Source: Bacillota bacterium
GTDB taxonomy: Bacteria; Bacillota; UBA4882; UBA8346
Direction: 5' to 3'
Length of the DNA: 46,758 nucleotides
Assembly: GCA_029776205.1 (NCBI GenBank)
Contig: JAKOTQ010000008.1
Span: 1 to 46,758 of the forward strand
Shown here: positions 7,537 to 15,828 of the stretch, in pieces
Position numbering within the stretch: the first letter of the stretch is position 1
Layout of the letters: every line of letters starts with the position of its first letter
Position numbers and translations under genes: made by a program
The notes under the pieces: model-generated
The model's database searches: none
Seen by the model: only the letters and a program-made list of their open reading frames with translations
What the model was told of the DNA's origin: nothing

Positions 7537-8720
7537 AAAGCAATCCCTGCCCAGTTGGCATATTTTTTGTCTCCGCTGCCCGGAGTCACCAGGATCCAAG
7601 CCGGATTATCCGGCACATCCAGGCTTCCGTCCCATCGAATGGCGTAAATATCCTGCCTGGACGAGAAGGCGATATCCGCTGAAAAAAAGAGCAAATTTCC
7701 GTCATCTGACCAACATGGATGGGTATGGGTGTCAGCTAAAGGTTCCCCAACGGTCAATCCAATGAATTCCTGAGGCCGCTCCGACGTCAACAAATAAATA
7801 CGGTGGCGTTTGTCCGTATCCGTCCAAGCTTCCACCGCCAGACGCCAATCTGCCCCATTACTTGCAGGATGCCAACTAGGATGGTTCACTTTTCCCTGAA
7901 ACGGATGGAGCGTCTCCGTCCCACTCTGCAAATCAAAGATATACAGCTTATAGTTTTTGATGTAAGCGATTCGGCTGCCGTCGGGACTGATCACCGGGCT
8001 ATCTCCGCCTGTGGTAATCAGCTTCGTCTCTTTCGTTTGACGATCACAAAGATAGATACCCCATACTTTTCCGGTATATGAGCGAAAAACCACCCGGTTT
8101 CCCAGTCGATCCACCGATGGATGGCTACTGTTATCCATCCCGGGCAAAAAGCGCTCTGCCGCCTCTGCCGGCATTCCCAATGTAAGTACATAAATATCGG
8201 TCCGGCCGTCGCTCCGTCCAGCATCTGATTCAAATAACACCTGATTCGGAGGTAAAAACACCGGCATCCCTTCTGAAGCAGCCGTCGCCATCACCGCATA
8301 ATACTTTCGGGTCTCCAGATTTAAATAGTACACATCGTTTCCGGAACCTTGTCGATAACTATGATAAAGCAATCCGCCTCTTAACGGTTGCGGTTGAAGT
8401 TTAAATTCCCAAGTTTCGCCTTTTCCAACATGTTTTTTGATACTTACCTGCCGTTGATACCAAGGATGTTCCAGCACGATAGAATAGGTTCCCGGCGGCA
8501 ACATCCCAAAGGCGAACTCGCCCTTACGCCCGGTTTCAATCGGGTCATAGCCTTCGATGAATACCCTAACCCCCGGAATACCGACCTCCGTCAAACTGTC
8601 AATAACTTTCCCCTGAAAATCCCCGCTCGTCGGCTTTGGCATATGATCTTTGCCCAAACATCCGTGAAACCCAAAGATTAAACATCCTATCAGCAGAAAC
8701 TTGATGTAAAGCTTAACCAT
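7533..8720 (-). CDS. Lipoprotein with carboxypeptidase-regulatory-like domain and WD40-like beta-propeller
   Basis: A 395-residue exported protein. Residues 1-21 form a signal peptide ending FHGC, a non-canonical but plausible lipobox with Cys21. Residues 36-108 resemble a carboxypeptidase-D regulatory-like (CarboxypepD_reg) beta-sandwich (GKVIDSLTEVGIPGVRVFI, then a GKGEFAFGMLPPGTYSI stretch). Residues 112-395 carry TolB/WD40-like repeats such as SPDGSRIAYIKNYKLYIFD and CWSDDGNLLFFSADI. It probably binds a ligand at the cell surface. The upstream in-frame ATG at 8756 is rejected because AAAGGAGG lies just before the ATG at 8720. Confidence 0.75.
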   Translation of the reverse strand: MVKLYIKFLLIGCLIFGFHGCLGKDHMPKPTSGDFQGKVIDSLTEVGIPGVRVFIEGYDPIETGRKGEFAFGMLPPGTYSIVLEHPWYQRQVSIKKHVGKGETWEFKLQPQPLRGGLLYHSYRQGSGNDVYYLNLETRKYYAVMATAASEGMPVFLPPNQVLFESDAGRSDGRTDIYVLTLGMPAEAAERFLPGMDNSSHPSVDRLGNRVVFRSYTGKVWGIYLCDRQTKETKLITTGGDSPVISPDGSRIAYIKNYKLYIFDLQSGTETLHPFQGKVNHPSWHPASNGADWRLAVEAWTDTDKRHRIYLLTSERPQEFIGLTVGEPLADTHTHPCWSDDGNLLFFSADIAFSSRQDIYAIRWDGSLDVPDNPAWILVTPGSGDKKYANWAGIAF

Positions 8721-8780
8721 TCTTGGAATCTCCTCCTTTCTGGAAAATTTCTCCATTTAAGGTTGAAATCCTTTAACGGG

Positions 8781-8818
8781 AGAAAAAATAAGTCTGTTGC
8801 TTTTTCAAGCAACAGACT
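8781..8818 (-). terminator. Second (tandem) terminator downstream of tRNA-Gly
   Basis: AGTCTGTTGC and GCAACAGACT form a perfect 10-bp stem with an 8-base loop (8791-8818). On the minus strand TTATTTTTTCTC follows. It backs up the nearer hairpin at 8834-8868. Confidence 0.8.
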
Positions 8819-8833
8819 GGATTAAAGGAGGAT

Positions 8834-8868
8834 ATAAAAAAACTTTTAAGAGTTACTCTTAAAAGTTT
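8834..8868 (-). terminator. First terminator after tRNA-Gly
   Basis: AAACTTTTAAGAG and CTCTTAAAAGTTT form a perfect 13-bp AT-rich stem with a 3-base loop (8840-8868). On the minus strand the hairpin runs into a T7 tract. It begins 12 bp past the tRNA 3' end. Confidence 0.8.
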
Positions 8869-8879
8869 ATAGTTAAATA

Positions 8880-8955
8880 TGGAGCGGGAAACGGGACTCG
8901 AACCCGCGACATTCAGCTTGGAAGGCTGACGCTCTACCAACTGAGCTACTCCCGC
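8880..8955 (-). tRNA. tRNA-Gly(UCC), CCA encoded
   Basis: Minus-strand cloverleaf: acceptor GCGGGAG pairs with TTCCCGC (one G-T pair), D arm AGCTCAGTTGGTAGAGC, anticodon stem TCAGC/GCTGA around loop CTTCCAA with anticodon TCC, and T arm GGGTTCGAGTCCC. CCA is encoded at 8882-8880. Confidence 0.97.
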
Positions 8956-8971
8956 GTCACGTGCAAAATAG

Positions 8972-9000
8972 ATTATACACCCTAAACTTCCAAAGGTCAA
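8972..9000 (-). promoter_or_regulatory. Sigma-A promoter of tRNA-Gly
   Basis: Minus strand: TTGACC (9000-8995), a 17-bp spacer, perfect TATAAT (8977-8972), placed 16 bp before the mature tRNA 5' end. Confidence 0.85.
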
Positions 9001-9010
9001 GATAAAATAT

Positions 9011-9499
9011 TCAATTTTCTTCATCCATTATCTGGTTTTGATTCTCCATAAACTCCTTTTCAGTCATTATCCGGGCACCGGATTCCAGAAGCAACGCCAT
9101 AGCAACCCCGTTGCCGGAACGCAGCGAACCCGAAAAGCTGCCGTCATAGATTTGCCCCAAACCACAGGATGGACTATTGGCTTTGGTAATCACCCAATCC
9201 GGTTGATGCTGTTGATATAAAGCAAGGCTCTTCCGGGCGCCTTCACAAAATGCATCGGTTCGATCAATGCCCTTTCGATCAACCACCCGGGCCCGACCCT
9301 TCCAAACATCTTCTCCAGTCCCATTTTGGATCTCCGCCGGCGGCCGGGGAATGGGCAGCCCTCCGGCACACTCCGGACAAAAGGGAATGATCTCTGCTTT
9401 TTCTCTAAGATCGCAAAGCGCAGCAACGGGCTTCGAACCGCCGTCATAGCGGCAAGGTTCTCCCAGCAAACAAGCACTGACCATCAGTTTTTTGACCAT
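9011..9499 (-). CDS. DUF523 (YbbK-like) Cys-rich protein
   Basis: A 162-residue DUF523 family protein of unknown function. The conserved blocks are all visible: SACLLGEPCRYDG (C10, C16), FCPECAGGLPIPRPPAEI around residues 40-57, and SPSCG further on. The conserved cysteines suggest metal or cluster binding. ATG at 9499 has GAGGT six bases upstream. It lies 77 bp downstream of the PH-domain gene on the same strand, behind a hairpin with a weak T-run, so co-transcription is uncertain. Confidence 0.85.
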   Translation of the reverse strand: MVKKLMVSACLLGEPCRYDGGSKPVAALCDLREKAEIIPFCPECAGGLPIPRPPAEIQNGTGEDVWKGRARVVDRKGIDRTDAFCEGARKSLALYQQHQPDWVITKANSPSCGLGQIYDGSFSGSLRSGNGVAMALLLESGARIMTEKEFMENQNQIMDEEN

Positions 9500-9548
9500 G
9501 AGTTACCTCGACAGTTTCAATTATTACTTATATTATCTTATATCAAGA

Positions 9549-9570
9549 CAACCGGCTTGTTTGCCGGTTG
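9549..9570. terminator. Hairpin after the PH-domain gene, weak terminator
   Basis: CAACCGGC and GCCGGTTG make a perfect 8-bp stem with a 6-base loop. The minus-strand tail is only TCTTGATAT and the plus-strand tail TTCCTATTAT, so termination may be partial. It lies just past the 9577 stop codon. Confidence 0.45.
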
Positions 9571-9576
9571 TTCCTA

Positions 9577-10788
9577 TTATACCTCACGATTCATCAATTC
9601 TTCAATTTTTTTAAGAACCTCTTTAGGTTTCATAACACCTTCAATGATCACCGGCGAGGATCCCCCTTCTTCAAGCAGAAATTCAATATTGCCAATACCC
9701 AGTATTTTCGCAAGCATCGACTGCTTCATCCGAACTTCGGCAACGACTCCCCAGGGAATTTGACGACTCCTGTTTGACGAGTCAATAAGAACAATTCCCA
9801 TATTCGTAATCCGGTACAAGCTCGGCAAAGGTACACCAAACCAGGTTTGCCTTCCAGCGAGAAAAGTCGTTTCAACCGTCTGTACCGGTTCCGGTCCTAA
9901 AACCGGTTCTGTATCAGAAAAAAGATCTTCAGACAGATTTGGTTCTGATACAGGTTCAGAATCAAGTGTATCATCGCCCGATATCGGTGGTTCTTCCGGT
10001 AAAGATTCGGCCGGAAATTCCCCTTCCAATCCTAACTGCTCTTCTCCCTGCAACGTAGGTTCCTCGGTCTCAGTGCAGACAGGATCAACCGAATCCTCTT
10101 CCTTCTCCTGTACCATCTCGTCCTCAATGGTGTCCAACATCATTTCATTTTCTGCCCTGGTATTCCCTTCAACTGGGCCCTCTTCAAACAGCCGGTGAGA
10201 TTCACTTGTTCCTTCTGTACCTTCTATTATATTTTCCGGCTCCTGCTTACCAGTCACCGGTTGGTTCATAGCTGATGACATTCCCAAAAAATCAAACTCC
10301 GAATCCGCCATCCGTTTTTCGACGATCGTCTCTTTCATAAAGGATTCTGCTTTCGCCAAACGCGGCGTAGGTTTCTCATAGGAAAAATGATACCCGTCGA
10401 TCGCAACCTGAACGGAGGTAGGTTTGATCAACCCTTTCCCCAGATGGTTATCTTCGTCGCTTTTCGCTTCTCCCTGAAAACCGAAGATCATCGTATTATT
10501 CTCCGGCACAGACCTTTCCACCGCTAGGTCTGCCATACTAGCAGAAACCGCCGTTTCTTCAGGCACTTTCATTGCATTTTTACCATTTGCCGTTTCATTT
10601 CCACCATTCTCCGGCGCCACACCACTGTCAGCCGCCTGAGTTGTAACCCTCTCGTTTTCACCGTTATCATTGGGAAAGGCTTCATTGGGATTCAAATTTC
10701 CATTATCCGGGCAATCAGGCATCTTCATCACCTCTCTGGAGGTTTTTTCATCACGGGCATAGACCAGTTCCTGAACCGACCTTTTCAA
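9577..10788 (-). CDS. Acidic low-complexity protein with C-terminal bacterial PH-like domain
   Basis: Not recognised as a named gene. Of 403 residues, about 1-310 are low-complexity, rich in E, D, P, N and S and probably disordered. Residues about 318-403 look like a bacterial PH (bPH_2/DUF304-type) fold: PSLYRITNMGIVLID, a RQIPWGVVAEVRMKQSMLA stretch, then LGIGNIEFLL and a final helix PKEVLKKIEELMN. There is no membrane segment. The start is ambiguous: TTG at 10788 has AAAGGA upstream, but ATG at 10722 follows GAGAGGTG. Function is unknown; a scaffold or regulator is only a guess. Acidity and proline content set it apart from its neighbours. Confidence 0.65.
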   Translation of the reverse strand: MKRSVQELVYARDEKTSREVMKMPDCPDNGNLNPNEAFPNDNGENERVTTQAADSGVAPENGGNETANGKNAMKVPEETAVSASMADLAVERSVPENNTMIFGFQGEAKSDEDNHLGKGLIKPTSVQVAIDGYHFSYEKPTPRLAKAESFMKETIVEKRMADSEFDFLGMSSAMNQPVTGKQEPENIIEGTEGTSESHRLFEEGPVEGNTRAENEMMLDTIEDEMVQEKEEDSVDPVCTETEEPTLQGEEQLGLEGEFPAESLPEEPPISGDDTLDSEPVSEPNLSEDLFSDTEPVLGPEPVQTVETTFLAGRQTWFGVPLPSLYRITNMGIVLIDSSNRSRQIPWGVVAEVRMKQSMLAKILGIGNIEFLLEEGGSSPVIIEGVMKPKEVLKKIEELMNREV

Positions 10789-10807
10789 ACCGAGTTCCTT
10801 TACACTA

Positions 10808-10838
10808 AATATATTGCCAACCCTGAAAAATATGACAA
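10808..10838 (-). promoter_or_regulatory. Possible promoter of the PH-domain gene
   Basis: Minus strand TTGTCA (10838-10833) and TATATT (10813-10808) are 19 bp apart, longer than optimal. Position fits a start site just upstream of the TTG initiation codon at 10788. Confidence 0.3.
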
Positions 10839-10877
10839 TACAGGATGAGAGTCACCAAATATCCGGTTATCACGATA

Positions 10878-10886
10878 TGCTATAAT
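10878..10886 (+). promoter_or_regulatory. Extended -10 promoter of the metallophosphoesterase gene
   Basis: TGCTATAAT matches the extended minus-10 consensus TGnTATAAT. There is no good minus-35. Initiation near 10893 agrees with the ATG at 10914 and excludes the earlier in-frame ATG at 10845. Confidence 0.55.
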
Positions 10887-10913
10887 AAGAAAAAAGACGG
10901 AGCTGCAGATATA

Positions 10914-12308
10914 ATGATTAAAGTTACGAATCATCCATGGATCAAAAATGCGGTTATATTAACCTTAATCATCATTACCACTCTGTTTTCGATTGAGTTT
11001 TTTGCGAAAACATCCTTTGATTATGATTCATTTTCCTTTACGATTCAGTCCAAAATCAGTGTAGCGGGAGGTACCATCCTTGAAATACCGCCCGTTGGTC
11101 AACTGTTTTTAAAATCCCACCATACTCCTTGGCAGTTAGTGATTACCTTAAATGAAATTAACTTTAATAAACTGGAGCAACAATTGACTTCTCTGGCCTC
11201 TAAAGAAGAATTACTAGATTTATTTCAGATAGAAGTCAAAAAAGCACTTTTCGCCTTTATCGGTTCGGTTTTCCTCTGTGGCATTATCGCTACTGCGCTA
11301 CTCCTTTGCCTATTAAGGATTTATCCTTCCGATCCCTGGTTCGGCCGCGGGCTCTTTGCTTCTGTCCTTGTCATGACCTTATTTATCGGATTAACCGCAG
11401 CCACCTACGATCAAAACGCGATTAAACACCCGCAGTATCAAGGCGCATTGGAATCGGCTCCCTGGGCAATGAATTTGGTCTCTATGAGCCTGGACAATAT
11501 TGAAGTGCTTGGCAGCAGTCTTCGTAAAGTCTCCGAAGGTTTGCCTATGCTATACAAACAAGCCGTCCAAATCCAAAACATGGGAGAACTTCAGCCTGAT
11601 CTTGCGGTTCTCCACGTATCGGATATTCACAACAACCCGGCAGCTTTCGAATTCATTCAGGAACTGGTGGCCAATTTCAACATCAAACTGATCATTGATA
11701 CGGGTGACGTAACCGATTACGGGACAGCATTTGAAGCCGACATTGTTTCAAATATTGAAAAATTTAAGATTCCTTATGTTTTCATTCCCGGAAACCATGA
11801 TTCGCCGTTAATCATCGAGCGGTTAAAACAGATAAAAAACGTTCGGATTATCGACAAAACCACTGAAACCATTGCCGGGCTAACCATCGCCGGGATCGGC
11901 GATCCTGCCGCGGATAGTTTCAACTCCGATGTATCTCCCACGGAAGTGATGGATGCCCGTCGGACAGATCTCAATGAATACTTGGCCTCACTCGAACAGC
12001 AGCCGGATATTGTCGCTGTTCACAACCGGCAACTGGCGAAGGATATCATTGGAAAATACCCGTTAATCTTGCACGGCCATGATCATAAATATAATTTAAG
12101 CATTGTTAACGGAACCATCCTCCATGATGCCGGAACCACCGGTGCTGCCGGCATCCGGGGACTGACGGCCAAAGGAGTACCCTACAGTGCCGCCATTCTC
12201 TATTGGAAAAAGACAGAGGACGGCAGTTGGAAACTTCAGGCCATCGATTCCATCAAAGTAAATGGAACTGAAGGACGTCTGACCATCGACCGTCATAGTT
12301 ATAGCTGA
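10914..12308 (+). CDS. Membrane-anchored calcineurin-like metallophosphoesterase
   Basis: A 464-residue protein with an N-terminal membrane helix (12-28), an extracytoplasmic region, two further helices (112-134, 147-164) and a C-terminal metallophosphoesterase domain. Metal-binding motifs are in order: SDIHNN (D237, H239), TGDVTDYG (D265), GNHDS (N294, H295), H370 and HGHDH (H387, H389). It should hydrolyse a phosphoester with two metal ions; the substrate is unknown. The start ATG at 10914 has GGAG nine bases upstream and lies downstream of the promoter. It is a single-gene unit that ends at a bidirectional terminator shared with typA. The topology is read from hydrophobicity only. Confidence 0.85.
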   Translation: MIKVTNHPWIKNAVILTLIIITTLFSIEFFAKTSFDYDSFSFTIQSKISVAGGTILEIPPVGQLFLKSHHTPWQLVITLNEINFNKLEQQLTSLASKEELLDLFQIEVKKALFAFIGSVFLCGIIATALLLCLLRIYPSDPWFGRGLFASVLVMTLFIGLTAATYDQNAIKHPQYQGALESAPWAMNLVSMSLDNIEVLGSSLRKVSEGLPMLYKQAVQIQNMGELQPDLAVLHVSDIHNNPAAFEFIQELVANFNIKLIIDTGDVTDYGTAFEADIVSNIEKFKIPYVFIPGNHDSPLIIERLKQIKNVRIIDKTTETIAGLTIAGIGDPAADSFNSDVSPTEVMDARRTDLNEYLASLEQQPDIVAVHNRQLAKDIIGKYPLILHGHDHKYNLSIVNGTILHDAGTTGAAGIRGLTAKGVPYSAAILYWKKTEDGSWKLQAIDSIKVNGTEGRLTIDRHSYS

Positions 12309-12340
12309 CATTTTGAGCAATTGAAGATTATTGACAATTT

Positions 12341-12366
12341 AAAAAACCCGCCACAGGCGGGTTTTT
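12341..12366. terminator. Bidirectional terminator between metallophosphoesterase and typA
   Basis: CCCGCC and GGCGGG form a 6-bp stem with loop ACA (12347-12361). T5 follows on the plus strand and T6 on the minus strand, so it serves both convergent genes. Confidence 0.88.
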
Positions 12367-12370
12367 ACTC

Positions 12371-14194
12371 TTATTTACTATTCACCTTTTTCAACAGCCG
12401 TTCCCGTTCGCTTTTGTCCAGCACTTTCTTACGAAGCCGGATCGATAGCGGAGTCACTTCAACCAATTCATCATCCTCGATATATTCCATGGCCTGCTCC
12501 AGGCTGAAGCGGATCGGCGGCGTCAATCGCATAGCCTCATCGGAACCGCTGGCTCGCATATTCGTCAAGTGTTTTTTCTTGCAAACATTCACATCCAAAT
12601 CGTTTTCCCGGCTGTGTTCCCCAACGATCATTCCGGTATACACTTTTTCACCGGGAGATATAAACAATCTGCCCCGATCTTCCACATTATAAATCCCATA
12701 GGTAGTGGCTTCCCCGGTTTCAAAAGCGATTAACACCCCGCGCCGTCGGCCGGTGATCTCCCCTTTCCAGGGGCCATAATGGTCGAAAATATGATGCATA
12801 ATGCCTTCGCCTTTGGTATCGGTCAGAAAATCGGAGCGAAAGCCGATCAACCCGCGGGCAGGAATCAAAAACTCCAATTTCACATTGGCGCCCATCGGCT
12901 GCATATTGATCATATCCGCCCGACGCATTCCAAGATTTTCAATGATTTTCCCCGAACATTCTTCCGGAACGGTGATAAACAGACGCTCATAGGGTTCATA
13001 GGTCTCTCCGTTAACCTGTTTTAAAATCGGTTCGGGTTTAGAGATCTGGAACTCAAAACCTTCTCTCCGCATCAACTCAATTAAAATTGCCAAATGCAAT
13101 TCGCCACGGCCGGACACACGAAAAACATCGGGCGAATCGGTCTCTTCCACCTTCAGACTGACATTGGTTTCCATCTCTTTGAACAATCGCTCCCGTAAAT
13201 GCCGGGATGTAATATACTTCCCTTCCCGTCCGGCAAAGGGACTATTATTCACCATAAACTCCATTGTCAGAGTCGGCTCGTCAATGGTTAGCAATGGCAT
13301 CGGCTGCGGATTTTCCGGGTCGCTGACAGTTTCCCCAATATTCACCTGACCAATCCCTGCCAAAGCAACAATATCGCCAGCTCCCACTTCAGAAGCTTCC
13401 ACCCGTTTCAGCCCTTCATAGGTCCATATCTTTCCGATCTTAATCAGTTCCTGACTGCCGTCCTGTTTACATATGCTGACCATCTGTCCGGCACGAATCG
13501 TTCCATTATATATTCGTCCAATCCCGATCCGGCCTACATAATCATCATAGTCTAACGTCGTAATCTGGATCTGAAGAGGCTTCTCCGGATCACCGGAAGG
13601 CGTCGGGATCGCCTCTTTAATCATTTTAAAGAGTGGAAGCATATTTTTTCCCTGTTCATCCGGTTGTTCAACCGCAATTCCCAGCCGCGATGAAGTATAA
13701 ATTACCGGAAAATCTAACTGCCAATCATCGGCTTCCAATTCCACAAAGAGATCAAAAACTTCATTTAATACTTCATCCACCCGGGCATCGGGACGATCGA
13801 TTTTATTAATGACCACGATCAGTTTTAAACCGGCTTCCAACGCTTTACGCAGCACAAATTTGGTTTGGGCCATCGGTCCTTCGAAGGCATCCACCAAAAG
13901 CAGCGCTCCGTCCACCATCCTGAGGACCCGTTCTACTTCACCGCCGAAATCAGCATGTCCCGGTGTATCCACAATATTGATCTTTACATCTTCAAAATAA
14001 ACGGAAGTGTTTTTGGAGAGAATAGTAATACCCCGTTCTCGTTCCAAATCATTATTATCCATCACCCGCTCCACAATCCGCTCATTTGCACGAAAAGTGC
14101 CGGATTGCTTCAGCAGACAATCCACTAACGTCGTTTTGCCATGATCCACATGGGCGATAATCGCCACATTCCGAATGTTCATCGGTTTTAGCAT
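12371..14194 (-). CDS. typA: Ribosome-associated translational GTPase TypA/BipA
   Basis: Translational GTPase of the EF-G-like family, involved in ribosome assembly and stress growth. It has 607 residues, the standard length. G-domain motifs are AHVDHGKT (14-21), the switch-region RGITILSKN, DTPGHADFGG and NKIDRPDA; the C-terminal domain contains GRGELHLAILIELMRREG and the TypA-specific GLIGFRSDFLTDTKGEG. ATG at 14194 has AGGTGG just upstream. It is transcribed alone, divergently from the MFS gene. Confidence 0.97.
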   Translation of the reverse strand: MLKPMNIRNVAIIAHVDHGKTTLVDCLLKQSGTFRANERIVERVMDNNDLERERGITILSKNTSVYFEDVKINIVDTPGHADFGGEVERVLRMVDGALLLVDAFEGPMAQTKFVLRKALEAGLKLIVVINKIDRPDARVDEVLNEVFDLFVELEADDWQLDFPVIYTSSRLGIAVEQPDEQGKNMLPLFKMIKEAIPTPSGDPEKPLQIQITTLDYDDYVGRIGIGRIYNGTIRAGQMVSICKQDGSQELIKIGKIWTYEGLKRVEASEVGAGDIVALAGIGQVNIGETVSDPENPQPMPLLTIDEPTLTMEFMVNNSPFAGREGKYITSRHLRERLFKEMETNVSLKVEETDSPDVFRVSGRGELHLAILIELMRREGFEFQISKPEPILKQVNGETYEPYERLFITVPEECSGKIIENLGMRRADMINMQPMGANVKLEFLIPARGLIGFRSDFLTDTKGEGIMHHIFDHYGPWKGEITGRRRGVLIAFETGEATTYGIYNVEDRGRLFISPGEKVYTGMIVGEHSRENDLDVNVCKKKHLTNMRASGSDEAMRLTPPIRFSLEQAMEYIEDDELVEVTPLSIRLRKKVLDKSERERLLKKVNSK

Positions 14195-14288
14195 TTTTCC
14201 ACCTGCTCTGTCCTTAAAAGTTCAAGCAATATACCATTTAATTATTAAATCATTATTTCCGGACAAATACAATCCACTCATCAAAAAT

Positions 14289-14304
14289 TTAACGCTTACG
14301 TTAA
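14289..14304. promoter_or_regulatory. Inverted repeat between typA and the MFS gene, candidate operator
   Basis: TTAACG-CTTA-CGTTAA is a perfect 6-bp inverted repeat extended by AT-rich flanks, about 95 bp before the MFS start. It looks like a TetR/MarR-type operator half-site pair; no regulator gene is adjacent. Confidence 0.4.
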
Positions 14305-14399
14305 TTTTAGGCTCTAAAAAGTTGTCTAAATAGAATAGCAGCCCTTTTGGTACACTAGAAAGGACTCTTACCAATTCTAATGAAGAGGTTGCTTTCGTC

Positions 14400-15632
14400 A
14401 TGGACAAAAAACTATACCTAACCATATTCCTGCTCTGCCTGGTTCCCTTTATTATGGTCTTGGGAAACTCCATGTTGATCCCGGTATTACCCAGTATTCA
14501 AAAAGAACTTCACATCAATGTCGTACGCGTCGGGTTACTGATCACCGTCTTTTCCATTCCGGCCGGCATCGTCATCCCTTTTGCCGGCGTCATCTCAGAC
14601 CGGATCGGCCGAAAAAAAGTCATGTTCCCGGCCTTGCTGGTCTATGGTATTGGCGGTATCCTGGCCGGGGTTTTCGCAATCATGTTCAAAGAAAAATCCT
14701 TTCCCTGGATCATCGCAGCCCGGATCATTCAAGGCATCGGAGCCGGAGGCACTTACCAACTTAGTATGGCATTGGCCAGCGATTTGATCCAATCCAACGA
14801 ACGCTCCCAAATCCTCGGCTTTTTGGAAGCCTCCAACGGATTGGGAAAAGTCATCAGCCCGCTGGCAGGTGCAGCCATTGCACTCATTGCATGGTACATG
14901 CCTTTTTTCGTTTACGGAATACTGGCCATTCCCATTGCCTTTTTGATTCTCTTCTTTGTAAAAGAAAACACCGACAAACTCAAAGAAAATGTACAGCCTC
15001 TTCCCGAATATTTAAAGAATCTTCTCAAGATCTTTAAAGAAAAATGGGTTGCCCTGCTCATTTCCTTTCTTGCCGGATTTATGGTTCTTTTTTCCCTTTT
15101 CGGCCTGCTCAGTTTCTTCTCGGATATTCTGGAGAAGGAGTTTAAAATGGAGGTTTTTCAGCGGGGATGGGTACTGGCCATTCCCGTACTGGTCATGGCC
15201 GTGGTCGCTTTTGTTCTCGGAACGGTGATGCAGAATCAATTGGCAAAAATCCTTAAAATCGCTGTAGTTGGCGGATTAATATTAGTTGGTTGCGGATTAG
15301 CCTTATTCTGTCCTTGTAAGAAAACTTTATGGTTTGTAGTGACAGCTACGATATTAGGACTTGGCACTGGTGCCGTATTACCGGCCCTCAACACGCTGAT
15401 TACGTCGACCGCACCTAAAACCGAACGGGGATTGATTACCTGTTTATACGGAACAGTCCGTTTTTTTGGGGTGGCTGTCGGCCCGCCCCTCTTCGGCTTT
15501 GCCGAAAAACTCTCCAAACCGCCTATCTTCTTCACAACTGCGGCCATCTGCGTCGCCATCGCTATTCTCTTTGTCATTTTCGTGAAACCGGAGCAGATTA
15601 TACCTAAAGATATTCAGAATAGTCAGGGATAG
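14400..15632 (+). CDS. MFS transporter (DHA1-type drug/metabolite exporter)
   Basis: A 410-residue major facilitator with 12 predicted helices. Motif A between helices 2 and 3 reads GVISDRIGRKKV. A GPPLFGFAEKL segment follows a helix near the C-terminus, and ARIIQGIGAGGTYQLSMALA in the N-half fits proton-coupled DHA1 exporters. The substrate is unknown. ATG at 14400 has AGAGG about 11 bases upstream, a rather weak site. It is a monocistronic gene; no clear terminator follows before the repeat cluster that starts at 15636. Confidence 0.9.
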   Translation: MDKKLYLTIFLLCLVPFIMVLGNSMLIPVLPSIQKELHINVVRVGLLITVFSIPAGIVIPFAGVISDRIGRKKVMFPALLVYGIGGILAGVFAIMFKEKSFPWIIAARIIQGIGAGGTYQLSMALASDLIQSNERSQILGFLEASNGLGKVISPLAGAAIALIAWYMPFFVYGILAIPIAFLILFFVKENTDKLKENVQPLPEYLKNLLKIFKEKWVALLISFLAGFMVLFSLFGLLSFFSDILEKEFKMEVFQRGWVLAIPVLVMAVVAFVLGTVMQNQLAKILKIAVVGGLILVGCGLALFCPCKKTLWFVVTATILGLGTGAVLPALNTLITSTAPKTERGLITCLYGTVRFFGVAVGPPLFGFAEKLSKPPIFFTTAAICVAIAILFVIFVKPEQIIPKDIQNSQG

Positions 15633-15635
15633 TAT

Positions 15636-15828
15636 TCCATGGTACAGTACACAGTACACAATAGATAGGAGCCGGGAGTCAGGAGACAGGAGATAGTCTA
15701 AGTCTAGGATTCCATGGATAGTTCAAGGTACACTTCTCGTTCTCATCTCAGTACTAGTTACTATTAGCAACTTATTTTCTGTATTCCGGCTTCCTCACTG
15801 ACTATTGTCTTCCAACTCCTGTCTACTC
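15636..15828. repeat. Imperfect short-repeat cluster (copy C), abutting the nitrilase stop
   Basis: Gap between convergent genes with ACAGTACACAGTACACA (about 15644-15660), GGAGTCAGGAGACAGGAG (about 15674-15692) and CTCCTGTCTACT (about 15815-15826). It contains GACAGGAGATAG (15685-15696), the reverse complement of a copy A 12-mer. As in copy A, the last unit runs over the TAG stop of the neighbouring minus-strand gene. No gene was seen. Confidence 0.5.

Noticed and set aside
8824-8834. AAAGGAGG on the plus strand as a ribosome site for a hidden small gene
   Set aside because: No start codon follows within range; the bases lie between two terminator stems.
8773-9024. Minus-strand ORF of 83 codons over the tRNA-Gly gene
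   Set aside because: Its VAQLVERQPSKLNVAGSS stretch is the well-known artefact of translating a tRNA gene. The region is tRNA-Gly with its promoter and terminators.
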